A stretch of 64,000 nt of DNA, taken from positions 84,247,791 to 84,311,790 of the forward strand of contig CM026386.1 in assembly GCA_014843695.1 (NCBI GenBank), written 5' to 3'. The DNA comes from Archivesica marissinica. Lineage: Eukaryota; Mollusca; Bivalvia; Venerida; Vesicomyidae. The notes below the pieces were generated by a model. The model made no database searches, was not told the DNA's origin, and worked only from the letters and a program-made list of their open reading frames with translations. Positions 1 to 11,560 of the stretch are shown here, one piece after another (position 1 is the first letter of the stretch; each line of letters opens with the position of its first letter). The translations under genes were made by a program, and so were the position numbers.

Positions 1-1046
1 AACCAAACACCCCTACACCACACCCGGACCCGATCCCTTTACCCAGACTCACCTATACCACACCAGGACCCGATTCCTTGACCCATATTCCCCTACACCA
101 GGTCAGGGCCCGATCCCTTGACCCAGACTCCCCTACACCATGCCAGGACCCGATCCCTTGACCCATATTCCCCTACACAACGCCAGGACCCGATCCATTG
201 ACCCAGACTCACCTACACCACGCCATGACCCTATCCCTTGACCCATATTTCCCTACACCACGCCAGGACCCGATCCCTTAACCAAACACCCCTACACTAC
301 ACCCGGACCCGATTCCTTTACCCAGACTCACCTATACCACACCAGGACCCGATCCATTGACCCATATTCCCCTACACAAAGCCAGGACCCGATCCCTTGA
401 CCCCGACTCACCTACACCACGCCATGACCCTATCCCTTGACCCATATTTCCCTACACCACGCCAGGACCCGATCCCTTAACCAAACACCCCTACACCACA
501 CCCGGACCCGATCCCTTTACCCAGACTCACCTATACCACACCAGGACCCGATTCCTTGACCCATATTCCCCTACACCAGGTCAGGGCCCGATCCCTTGAC
601 CCAGACTCCCCTACACCATGCCAGGACCCGATCCCTTGACCCATATTCCCCTACACAACGCCAGGACCCGATCCCTTGACCCATATTCCCCTAAACCACG
701 CCAGGACCCGATCCCTTGACCCAGACTACCCTACACCACACCAGGACCCAATCCCTTGACCCAGACTCCCCTACACCATGCCAGGACCCGATCCATTGAC
801 CCAGACTCCCCTACACCATGCCATGACCTATCCCTTGACCCATATTCCCCTGCACCACGCCAGGACCCGATCCCTTGACCCAGACTCCCATACACCACGC
901 CAGGACCCGATCCCTTGACCCAGACTCCCCTACACCACACCAGGACTCGATCCTTGACCCATATACCACTACACCACGCCAGGACCCTATCCCTTGACCC
1001 ATATTCCCATACACCACGCCAGGAACCGATCCCTTGACTCAGACTC
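1..1046. repeat. 40-bp minisatellite, about 26 units
   Basis: A 40-bp unit is repeated head to tail; the core reads ccaggacccgatcccttgac and is followed by cagactc or catattc and cctacacca. Units alternate between the cagactc and catattc types. A marker variant, accaaacacccctacac, recurs at about 2, 280 and 479, dividing the array into blocks of seven and five units, so there is higher-order structure. Open frames on the minus strand here are by-products of the repeat. The array starts at or before the window edge. Confidence 0.95.
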
Positions 1047-1339
1047 ACAAGCACATATTATTATAAAATAAAGTATATTTAATTCAAGGGAGTAGTGCCG
1101 TCAATCGATGAGAATTGTCCATGTATGCTTGCACTTCAACATATAAAGTATTGTTCTCCTCATCTGCTGACGGCTCTATAATAAATACGGCTATTAAATT
1201 TAAATGCTCGGTTCTTGTTTCTTGATTGTGTTAATGACATAGCCGAATCTATCATATGTACAACCATACACTGATGATATGTATTCTCTTGCTGTATCTA
1301 CATGTACATCAGATTCAGATTCTGTTTTAAATCCTGATT
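1047..1339. other. no recognised feature
   Basis: AT-rich sequence between the minisatellite and a decayed retrotransposon fragment. I see no gene or repeat in it. Confidence 0.5.
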
Positions 1340-2190
1340 TAGAATTAATATCCAATTAGGCCAAACAGTGGCTACTTAAGTTTAATCCGGTGAATACTAA
1401 AGTTAAGTCCTTCTCACTGAGAAATATTAATCGTCCTTCCTGCATTCTTCCAAGATGTCGTGCTTAATTTTGTTGATGAGCATAACGATTTAGGCCTCAG
1501 GTTAAGCGACGATGGGGCATGGCGTACGCATATCGACAATATTACTTCTTCCTCTTCTAAAGTCCATGGCTCGATGAGAATGCCTAAATACAACTTAAAC
1601 GTACTACTCTCACTGAGACACGAAGAAATGGCCATCAACTAATTATACTCTACCAGATGAAAAATGGCATAACTTCTGAATATGTTGTTCTTCTCTAGTC
1701 CAGGGGAAACTTCTAGGTACAACATATGCCGATGATATCCAATCTATGCGCACAAGAACATCATATAAAACAACGCATTGTTCCTACGGTTCTGAGACCC
1801 AGCTGGAATCAACGCTCATGTGAACTACAAAATGCACCTGACCTCAAATCGCAACTAAGGAATAACGTCACAAATGGCCCTAAATAGTTTACGAATGCAA
1901 CAGGAAATAGCCAGTATATCGCGCGCGGCTGTCTACTAATGCTAGCTCATTAAACAAGCATCTGTTCAATAAAACATGTTTCCACCGCCTTTTGTCAATG
2001 CGGTCTTCCTTAGAGTAATAAATTAAATCATTTCCTCTTTAACTGTCACCACTATAATGAGTTCGTCTCCAAGCAACTATTTCTAATTAATGTACCATAA
2101 CACTAAGCACTCAGAATCGTAGCTATTATGTCAAATCAAACATATTTGAAACAGTCCAAGACTACATCAGGGAAAGAAGAAATTAGGGCG
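1340..2190 (+). pseudogene. decayed C-terminal end of a non-LTR retrotransposon reverse transcriptase
   Basis: Read across several frames, this stretch gives pieces in the usual order of the end of a LINE ORF2. First comes a thumb-like piece, WLLKFNPVNTKVKSFSLRN, then HNDLGLRLSDDGAWRTHIDN (about 1478-1540), a region like LRPSWNQRSCELQN (about 1790), and a cysteine/histidine tail with CQCG and HFLFNCHHYNEF (about 1995-2060). It ends in FETVQDYIRERRN near 2190. This order is typical of Jockey/CR1-type elements; the exact clade is not clear. Stops and frameshifts are frequent, and nothing upstream (endonuclease, catalytic YxDD) is present. It is an old 5'-truncated insertion with no coding capacity. 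Confidence 0.65.
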
Positions 2191-2236
2191 ATGAGGGACG
2201 AGTGATTTAAAGTCTAGCACATCAATGACATCTTGT

Positions 2237-2422
2237 TCAGTTTGGAAATGGTTGCATTACTAATTGGAGCAAACACTTATCTAATCTAATTCGTGTTGAT
2301 ATCGAAACGAAATACTCATTTAAAAAGTACGCTTTATCTACACCAGAAACGGCTGCATTACTGTTTTCACTATGGAGATGTGAAATTTGTTCATCGCTAT
2401 TTGAAGTTTCTTTAACTATCAT
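2237..2422 (-). pseudogene. fragment of a LINE ORF2 linker region
   Basis: The minus strand encodes a short run containing VDKAYFLNEYFVSIST. This resembles the stretch between endonuclease and reverse transcriptase in many non-LTR elements, where K-A-x-x-L-N-x-Y-F-x-S is common. It is only about 60 codons long and has no neighbouring RT motif on this strand. It faces the opposite way to the RT remnant just to its left, so it is a separate insertion or an inverted piece. The call rests on one motif. Confidence 0.4.
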
Positions 2423-3286
2423 TTTTACGATTTTCCAGTAAATGTTTGAGATTTGTACAGCCGATATCGTTCATTGGTAATTCGGGAGAATAATAGAATT
2501 GTTCACGTAGATATTATTCACGTATAAGTTACGGAATGTCCATATTCATATTTCGTTGTACATTAAACTTATTAATATTGTACACAAGTGTTGATTGTGT
2601 CTCGTTGGTTATTGTGATCACGCTTTGCCGGCCAATCCTGTTACAGGTGGTTAATGCAATTACCTCATTTAAGGTACTGTTATTAATTATATTATCATCG
2701 CGTAGTTGATTTGTTACATTTAACTGATTTTCATGTATGTCACCAACTAAAAGGTTGTGTGGTCTATAAATTGTTGCTATGATGTAGCTTCTGTTGTGAT
2801 TTTTTTTATTTACATTGTTTCTGGCATTATAGGTTTTGAGTCAAGTAACCGCTTAGTTTATCATAGGCTGTGGCCAAGTTACTGACTCGTCATCTGTGTA
2901 ATACTCAATTATAAATTATCACCGTCATACCCTATTCTATGCGCACGGCATAGTAAATATTCTAAATGGAACTTGTGTAAATATCTGATCTACTATTGTA
3001 TGAGGTTGTAAACTGGACATACACACTAATAAAGTTTGGAGGTGCACGTGCTATGCTATAGTACACGTGGCGTTTACCCGCCTTTTAATGTTTATTTATG
3101 CCCATAGTGATCAAAAATGTATTGTGCGATTTCGACATGTCAACTGCGACCTTTAGACGAGTCTATCCGTGTGGCTTTTAAAAGGCATAAGCGCAAATAA
3201 CGTGATTACAATTGACGACATTTAAATACTAATTAGAGTGCTAATAGGAAATATAATTTCCATTAACCAGCAATCGTTCATAGCCC
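2423..3286. other. no recognised feature
   Basis: AT-rich sequence without a convincing open frame, repeat array or RNA gene. Confidence 0.5.
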
Positions 3287-3503
3287 AGTCCAACGAAAAG
3301 CTCCGATATGAGTTATGGGACGTTATCTGAACTTCCCAGTACCATGGATGATACATCAAACATAGATATCCTCTGGAAGACGACGTGGTTGTTAAAAGAT
3401 GATCGAACATCTTGGAGTGGAAGCATGCAAATGATTAATACCAATGGTGAATATCCAGGTCAGTCATCAGTAGTATTCATGCCCATGATTGATCTCAACC
3501 CAA
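3287..3503 (+). repeat. exact 217-bp duplicate of part of the nuclease/CXC gene (5891-6107)
   Basis: I compared this block with 5891-6107 base by base and found no difference. It encodes part of the candidate transposase-core region of the gene at 5.6-9.0 kb, including DILWKTTWLLKDDRTSWSG. Sequence on both sides is unrelated to the larger copy, so this is an isolated exon-sized fragment. Perfect identity next to a copy riddled with frameshifts implies a very recent duplication or gene conversion, or an assembly artefact. Confidence 0.9.
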
Positions 3504-5102
3504 AGCATATGGATGCTATAACGAAGGTCACAGTATCAAAGCATACGCTGCGAATATATATGATATGTTCACAAAATGTGTTGTGAATTTCAATTTTCCT
3601 TTTCAGTTGATCGTCGGATTCGAAATCGAAATTTATGGCAACAGGTTCTTGAATAATCTCGACTGCGGTGCCCATCATTGAACAAACAAGACATTTATAA
3701 ATAGGCCTACATTAAAACATATAATAATGCCTGAAACCGGACGCGAACCATTGATTTGATAAGCCAGTCAATCTACAGAATGATGCGTTTCTACTGTCGC
3801 GGCTAGTAAAGATTAGTTTAGCAAAACAAAATGAAAACAATGAACATGTCGCCAATGAGTAAATCGCATGTTAATGACTAACGTTATATATTCATTCCAG
3901 TCAGTGATCACTCATTCCGTCAGACGAACACTCAAGTCAAACGACAAAAGCATCAGTTAACCAAGTAATACATAAACTAAGTGAGGTATATAAATATACA
4001 GCTCCGTAAATATATTAACAGCAAATCTCATGAATAAAAGAGTGATCGATAGAACGAATGACTGAACAAAATAATGTAAGTAAAATCTGCAATAATTATT
4101 AAACATCGTATCAATCAAGCAGAAACTTTTATATACAACCCGACCACATATCAGATGGTTTGATGAGATGGTATCGATGGGATGGAATTGGATGTGTTGG
4201 GGACACGCCACTCACAATGCAACTGCTGTGTCACACAATACTAAGGAAATGAGTCATTGAGGGGTATGTAAAACGATATGTTTAACTATGGTAGTATTTA
4301 TGCTAAAGTCGTGTGTAATATATTTATTATGGCGAATTGATATTGAAAAGTTGATAGCTACGTTAAAGGATAAACTAAAACGGGATGAATTAAACAAAGG
4401 CATAGAGGATATTTGTGTTTATAATGTAAGATAGGATTGTTGTAATATGATAGATTGTTTTTTTAAAACAAGTAAATAATATGCTTTATGACATAAATAT
4501 AAATAATAATAACAAGGAAATGCTCAACTATTCTTCCTTCAATAACGTTTTATAAGAACAATGTATATAACAGTACCATTTATGAATAGACATTGTATCT
4601 TGTTGTTTGTATGTATATTTGTAACTTGTGTACTTAAGTGAATAAAAATAACAACAACAGAAAACCCAAATATTACACACGACTTCGTATCGATATTTAT
4701 GATCGTTAACCCATATTTTGCAGCCGAATATTAAATTAATGAAATCAAACAGGGTCCCTTTTCCGCAAATTACAAAAATGAAAATTGCTAGCTATGAAAT
4801 GTGAATATGTTCGTGCTAGTGCCATCCATGGTGTGTGATGCTCTTAATGGTAATTAATTAATATCACAATAGTGATACGCGTCATTTCAAATGACACGTG
4901 CTTAGCAGCAGTAGCGTCCTTAGGTTATCCCACACAAGTAAGGATCATGATTCTCTACAATGAATTATAGATTGTTATCATTGCAATAGGAATTATTTGC
5001 ACAGTTTGGATGCAGAGAAATATTAAATATATCGACATTGTTTTCTTTACTTGGTTGGTTCCCATCAGCTACACTTAAAACTATCGTCTCCGTGAAAGCT
5101 TT
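3504..5102. other. no recognised gene
   Basis: AT-rich sequence with only short, unrelated open frames. Around 4630-4665 a run ending in aataaaaataacaacaacag looks like the 3' tail of an unidentified retroposon, but no coding part accompanies it. Confidence 0.4.
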
Positions 5103-5454
5103 CGGAATCATAGTAGGGTTCTTTTAAAAGAAAAATGTCAAATAAAGGAATTAATTCCTACAAAGGCGATTTTTGGTATATGCAATATATAGGGTGTTTT
5201 ACCTAATAGAGTAAAAGTCCACCACAGTCTTCCGATGTTAAATGCCCTTTTTTGGGGTAAAAAGTTGAAAATGTAGACGAAATGGTGAATTTCTGGAATC
5301 CGCCCATAACTTCATCCATATTTGTCTGAGGAAGTTGAAAATTGCCAGGAATGTATAAATGAATATTGCGCAAATACTAGACATATCGTTTTCGAAAATA
5401 AATCCAATATGGCTGCAAAATCCAAAATGGCCGCCAAAAATGTCTTTTTTCAAG
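5103..5454 (+). repeat. left terminal inverted repeat of the candidate element
   Basis: About 350 bp, inverted relative to 9331-9683, at roughly 80 percent identity by eye. Its outer end is near cggaatcatagtagggttc and its inner end near tttttcaag. Confidence 0.8.
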
Positions 5455-5599
5455 CTTTACTGATGCGTTTACATGAACACAGTTTTCATTAGCTAGCTTA
5501 ATGTTAATGTTTATTGTAAATATTCATGACACCACATGTTTATATCAACAATTGATGCAGAGAAGCAGATAGAATAATTCAAAAGAGCGCAAAGTATTT

Positions 5600-8500
5600 G
5601 ATTGACACTCTTCACAACCTCGGTTTCTGCTGTAGTTACAAATAGGTTCAGAGATATGAACAAAACGCTGCTGTCAGTAACGACTCCGATATACCCGGAC
5701 ATACTTCAGACCAATTTGTGCCGACAACGTTGACCACAATACCCAGACAATAGACGGCCATGGAACCTTTCATGGAATGGGTATCATTGCAGCAGCGACG
5801 CCAGGTGGAAAATGTAATAAAACTAGTCCCAGACTGAAGATATCAATGACTGAACTAAATGAGATTGGCAAGATCAATGTGCACTTTTATAGTCCAACGA
5901 AAAGCTCCGATATGAGTTATGGGACGTTATCTGAACTTCCCAGTACCATGGATGATACATCAAACATAGATATCCTCTGGAAGACGACGTGGTTGTTAAA
6001 AGATGATCGAACATCTTGGAGTGGAAGCATGCAAATGATTAATACCAATGGTGAATATCCAGGTCAGTCATCAGTAGTATTCATGCCCATGATTGATCTC
6101 AACCCAAGCAACGATACGTGTATGTATTCAACGCTGATCTGGGTCTGCCAGCATGCAAAGCAATATAATGTGACGCCTGTGTTAACAATCGACCAACCTC
6201 TGTGGTTCGAGGCAAATATGATTGTTAGTGCAGAACCATCCAGCAGTGATGTCAGTAAGGTTGTTGTTCGATTAGGAGGGTTTCACACGGAAATGAGCTT
6301 CCTTGGTGCTGTTGGACACATAATGAACGACTCGGGTCTCCAGGAAGTAATCACCACAGTGTATGCGGAAAAGGCAGTGAGTCATATGCTTACCGGAAAA
6401 GCTGTAGCTAGAGCCTTAAGAGGTCATGGACTGGTTTACATGGCCCCCTCCAGTCACTCATAGTATGTGAAGTGTTTAATCTCGACCTGATTGGTAGAGA
6501 TCTGGATGAAACTGATGGCCAGGAACACGAAGCAGAAGGAATTTATCTTGAGGACATTGAGAATGTCGCACAGAGCAGTTCACAATCTGTAGAACATGAG
6601 GATAGCATTCCACAGCCTCACAATGATAGTACCTCAACACATGGGAAAAGTAAGAATATCTCTGATGAGATGAGGAATGATACAGTTTCGAAAACTGATA
6701 GAGAATCGACAATGGATGGGATTTCGCATGAGATTGACGCTGATTTAGAATCTGCTCTGGAATTGTTTGACAATGTATTGACAGGAGAAATAGGCATAGA
6801 ACAGGCATGTAAAGATGAAATAGTCACACAAATTCAAAGCAGAATGGATGCATATTGTGAAAAAATATCAGCTAACAGTAGAACAGCACGATTGTGGTTG
6901 CAATATATTGAAATGGTGGAATTACTGAGAGAATTCATAAAAGCAGAGCGAACAGGAAACTGGCAGTTACACCTGACGACATTAAGGGCCATATTACCAT
7001 ATTTCACAGCATATGGGCATAACTTATATGCCAAATCAGCCTATTTGTATCTAGTGAAAATGAATGCCTTGCAGAAAACACACCCAAAGCTCTATGAATA
7101 TTTCATGAAAAGGTTTCATGTTGTTAGACGGAGTGATAGGTATTGGGCTGGATTGTCGACAGATCTAGTGATTGAGCAGGTGCTTATGCGGAGTTTGAAG
7201 AGTGCAGGGAGACTGACTCGAGGTAGATGAATGACTGAGATACAAAGAGCCGTGTGGGTACTCTCTCAACCTGCAACATCGTCTATTAATGAAGCAATGC
7301 AAACCTTCTCTGGTGCGATATATACCTCAAGTGAACAACACAAAGATACATACTTATGCGAAAGCGATATAAAAAAGACATGCAAGTGGTAACTGAACGA
7401 AACCCATTCAAAACCGAAAATGATCTCAAAAGCATAACAAGTGGGGTAGTGTCGTATGACAGTACTGCTGATCAGACAAAGCAGATTGGAGAGAATATTG
7501 TGACAAACATGGCTGGCCAAAATGCAAACGAGTTCTGGTTCAAGAGGAAAGATGCAGTCGTGCCTATGAATGATAAATCTGCATTCAAAATTGACGAAGA
7601 TACAGTTAAGATTGACCCTCAGTTGTTGTTCCAGAGATTAGTTAGTGCGGCTAACAGAATGACTAATGAACCCGATCTTTCACTTACATATGAATTATGC
7701 ACACACCCACCGGCATTATTTGAATCATCCAGACAAATGAGAGTAGCAGACAAACCTGTATTAGCGAATGCTATGAAGTCAGCCGACAATCCTAGTCCGA
7801 GAACACATGATCCTGGTGATAGTTATCATGTTGTTGATGGTGGTATGTTGCTGCAGTGGATTCCTTGGGAAAGTGGTCAGATATTTGATGAAATTTGTTC
7901 TACATACGTCCAGTTTGTGCAGTCTAGGTACACCAATTGCATTGTTGCCTTTGATGGTTATGACAATGGGCCAACTACAAAAGACATCACTCATGGTCGT
8001 AGAACTGCAGGAATGGTTGGTACAGAAGTAAGATTTACCCAATCCAGCACATTTATAGTGAAAAAGAAAACATTTCTAGCTAACCCAAAAAACAAACAGC
8101 TCTTCATAAACATGTTGTCAGGGAAAATGAACAGTGAGGGCATAGAAACACCACACGTCGTTGCCGATGCCGATTTACTCATCGTATTAACAGCTGCACG
8201 CCGTTCACAGTCAAAACCAACCACATTGGTCGGAGATGACACTGACCTATTGGTGTTATTGTGTTATCACACATCACATGACTCGCACCCTGTATATCTA
8301 CAGCCTAGACCCAAATTCAACCGTAGTATATGTTGGGATATACACAAACTACAAGCGTACCTTGGCGACGATGTTTGTAGGAACATATTGTTCTTACATG
8401 CTGTGTTGGGGTGCGATACGACGTCAAAAGTGTATGGCTTAGGAAAAGGGACTGCTCTGAAAGCATTTGAAAAGAGTGAAGTATTCCGTCATGTTGCATC

Positions 8501-8993
8501 AGTGTTTCATACACCACCAACAGAGGTGACAAAAGAGAATAGTGTCAGCAGTGGGGAACAAGCTCTCGTGTATCTATACAAAGGCAGTCGTGGAGAAACA
8601 TTGGACAGCTTACGTGTGAGCAAGTTTGTCGAAAAGGTAGCCAAAAGTACCATGTTTGTTGATCCGAAACAACTCCCCCCAACCTCTGATGCTGCAGAAT
8701 TCCACAGCTTGCGAGTTTACCTGCAAGTACAGAACTGGAAATGTAATGATACACTGAATCCAACGGACTATGGCTGGGAACTAGTTGGAGACAGGCTATT
8801 CCCTGTGACAACTAGGAAAGGTCCAGATCCAGTACATATATTGAAGGTTGTGCGTTGTACTTGTTCTAGTGGCAGTAAAACAAAGGCATGCAGCTGCAAA
8901 AATGTTGGCCTTGAATGTAGTTCTGCATGTAGTTCCTGCAAAGGATTTAGTTGTGAAAATTCAGTACATCCAGACTTTGAACCTGACTACTAG
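5600..8993 (+). pseudogene. RNase H-like core + FEN1-like nuclease + CXC protein, disrupted copy A
   Basis: Homology with the open copy at 36909-38945 starts near LIDTLHNLGF (about 5600) and runs through ADNVDHN. It then continues past the end of the shared part into TIDQPLW, GGFHTEMSFLG and GHIMNDSGLQE (to 6463). An acidic middle part (6472-7230) follows, then 7356-8993. The last part has the acidic pattern of a FEN1/XPG/PIN-type nuclease: VVDGG (residue about 160 of that segment), AFDGYD, VADADLLI, GDDTDLL (about 292) and LGCDTTS (about 351). A cysteine cluster, CTCSSGSKTKACSCKN then CSSACSSCKG (about 500-530), resembles tesmin/TSO1 CXC motifs. Breaks: TAG at 5643-5645, loss of one base near 5720, an indel in a C-run near 6444, TGA at 7228-7230 and a frameshift near 7350. 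I infer a transposase-like role; I cannot name the family. Confidence 0.7.
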
Positions 8994-9330
8994 CAGTTTA
9001 CATTGTGCATAACTGTCTGCACATAAACTAGATTTGTAATCATCTTGGAATGTGAATTTGATAGTATACTAATTGAGAACCAGTACCAGTTTTAACATGT
9101 CCTATGTTTGTTTTCTTCGACCACATTGTCAAATCCAGATTATTACAATAATGTATACGCGTAATATTCATTGATGCTAATTTGCCATATTGGATATTCT
9201 AAATTGACCAGCAGCAATGGACTCTCATGACCTATTCACATGTTGTATTTCACATTCTATACAATAAATACACCATACAATTGTTTATGTAGGACACCAT
9301 TACTTTGTATATGTAAAAATATTGATATAT

Positions 9331-9683
9331 CTTGAAAAATGTATTTTCGGCGGCCATTTTGGATTTTTGCCACCATATTGGATAGTTTTTGAAAACGGTA
9401 ATGGCTTTAATCTATGCGCAATTTATATTTATACTTCCATGGCCAATTTTAACTTCCTAAGACAAATAAAAATGGAGTTATAGGCGGATTCCAGAATTTC
9501 GCAGTTTTGTTTATATTTTCAACGTTTTACCCCCAAAAAAGGCATTTAACATCAGAAGACTGTGGTGGATTTTTACTATGTTAATTAAGACACCCTATAT
9601 ATTGCATATACCAAACATCGCTTTTGTAGGAATTAATTCCTTTATTTTCATAAAAGAACCCTACTACAATCCGATTAGATCTG
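9331..9683 (-). repeat. right terminal inverted repeat of the candidate element
   Basis: Inverted partner of 5103-5454. The outer end reads gaaccctactacaatccg; the inner end lies at cttgaaaaatgtatttt. Confidence 0.8.
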
Positions 9684-11560
9684 GTACTTATTTTGGCGAC
9701 TACACTGATAACAATACCATGCTAAATACAATGTTATCTAACTCCATTTTGCTAGAAACCATCAAATCCAATATACTGAATTAATTCCATGGAAAAGAAA
9801 GCGTTCGTAGATTAAAGGACTGTGGAAGGGTTGATTATCTCTTATGATCTCGTCATTTTACATGTTTTTGTTATATCCCATAACCAGTCTGGCTATATTT
9901 ACGATATAATAACGTACAACGCTGAGCCGTAGTTTGTTTTATTACTTTCATATACATTGTAGCTGAGAGGCACACACATGTCATTTGATCGAACTCGAGT
10001 TGCATTGGTGAGAAGCGAGCACGCTAATCGGACAGCCAAAGTATGACATTGCTAAGTAAATATATGCAGACAACAATTATACATACTTCATACAGCATGT
10101 GAAAGCACTGTGGTCGCCATCTTGTATGGCAAGCTTTATAAACTATATTTCAAGATTTTCCTAGTAATAGTCTTTCTTTCAATATCACAATTAATTTTAT
10201 GTTTGTTATAATACAATTTAGAATAAACATTTCAATATATTTTGTTTTAGAATTTAAAAGAATTAATTTGCACTTATTTTTCATTCTTTATATTCTTAAG
10301 TCCATTTTCACCGTTGGAACATTACAATAAAAGCAACGTATTTGTATTCGTTAGTGATAGGACATTTGTGAAATTGTGAAAAGATACGAATAATATGTCC
10401 ATTTAAAGTTGTCAAACAAGGCATGAACCATGGCAACGTGATGGAAAATAAATGGTGTATGAAGAAAACTAAATTACGCTACTGTATATTTTATATAATA
10501 TCTGGTCAACTTTGCCATCCACAATTGCCAGCACAGTATGAGTGGTGATGTCAGATGGGAATTATGTAATACAACTATTTACAATGTTCATATTAAGGTC
10601 ATTTAAGTATACCAATTGAAAGTAACACATTGAATGTAGCTTTAGAAAAAGAAAACTACAGTAAATAGTTCATTTTAATTCAGATGATTATAAATTCAGT
10701 TCATATACCCATGGATAGCCTAATGTTTCAGTCTTCTTGCAGTTTCACTCGCATACGCATTCCATATTTCAGTTGCCATGGTGTATTTTTGGAGCCTTTT
10801 GGTCACCATCGGCTGATTATAAGGAACATATTGCCTGTGTGTGAACATCTAATAATATATTATATTATTCTGTGCAATGCTGAACAACATAATGAATTAG
10901 TCCGATCCAACGACCTAATGTGACCCAATGCTGTGCAAATCTGCAAATTCATTGGCCTTGCACTGATGTGTAATTTTATATAAATATTTTAGTGCTTCAG
11001 TCATCGTTTCATTTCGCTTTCGCTGAAACAATGCTGCTTGACAATAGTCACTATAATACCTGCTAACTATATTGCCGACGTCCTGGTATTCCTTGCACCG
11101 CATCGCAAGAAACACCATTATTGTGTGACCATGGGTCTGCAAACTTGCATTGCATTGTGGTATTGTGTACCACTACATTGTATACTATGCATTATATCTT
11201 ATATGTTGTACTACTTGTACATGTACATATCATCCATTGCTTAGTTACATGTACATATTTACTTTGATATTTATGTATAACATTGTATATATATATATGT
11301 TCAATGTCTCTTCAATTGGAGGATAATAAAGAATATCTATCTATCTATCAACGAGGACTAAAGTATCATAGGGTCTGGACCTCCGTGACATAATGGTAGG
11401 TATACGGATATTTATTCTACGAATCCGATAATGATATATTACAATGTATATAAGAGGATTGTACAGAAAGCTAATTAACTTAATAATATGGTTGTCATCT
11501 CCTATTAGAAATATATTTACAAGAAGCATGACATGACATGACAAATACATACTTATTATT
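9684..11560. other. no recognised gene; possible retroposon 3' tail at 11230-11352
   Basis: Most of this interval is featureless AT-rich DNA. At 11310-11352 the sequence ggataataaagaatatctatctatctatc combines a polyadenylation-like signal with a short TATC repeat, a common 3' tail of non-LTR elements. A minus-strand open run at 11142-10915 (RCKEYQDVGNIVSRYYSDYC and onward) looks protein-like, but I recognise no family. Confidence 0.4.

Larger units (their letters stand above)
5103..9683 (+). mobile_element. candidate DNA transposon with long terminal inverted repeats enclosing a nuclease/CXC gene
   Basis: The left block (5103-5454) and the reverse complement of the right block (9331-9683) align along almost their whole length. 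Shared landmarks in the same order include tagtagggttctttt, aaaggaattaattcctac, ggtatatgcaatatataggg, ccaccacagtcttc, tggaatccgcc and aaaatccaaaatggccgcc. Between them lies one plus-strand gene remnant (5600-8993) ending about 340 bp before the right repeat. A gene framed by long inverted repeats is the layout of a DNA transposon. I could not find a clear target-site duplication; the outermost bases (tcggaatca / tgattccga-like) are diverged. The 5' part of the gene is missing compared with the second copy at 36.9-38.9 kb, so this copy is defective. Confidence 0.65.

Noticed and set aside
731..1054. Minus-strand repeat protein in the 40-bp array
   Set aside because: Overlapping frames give equivalent repeats; there is no start context, domain or evidence beyond the minisatellite itself.
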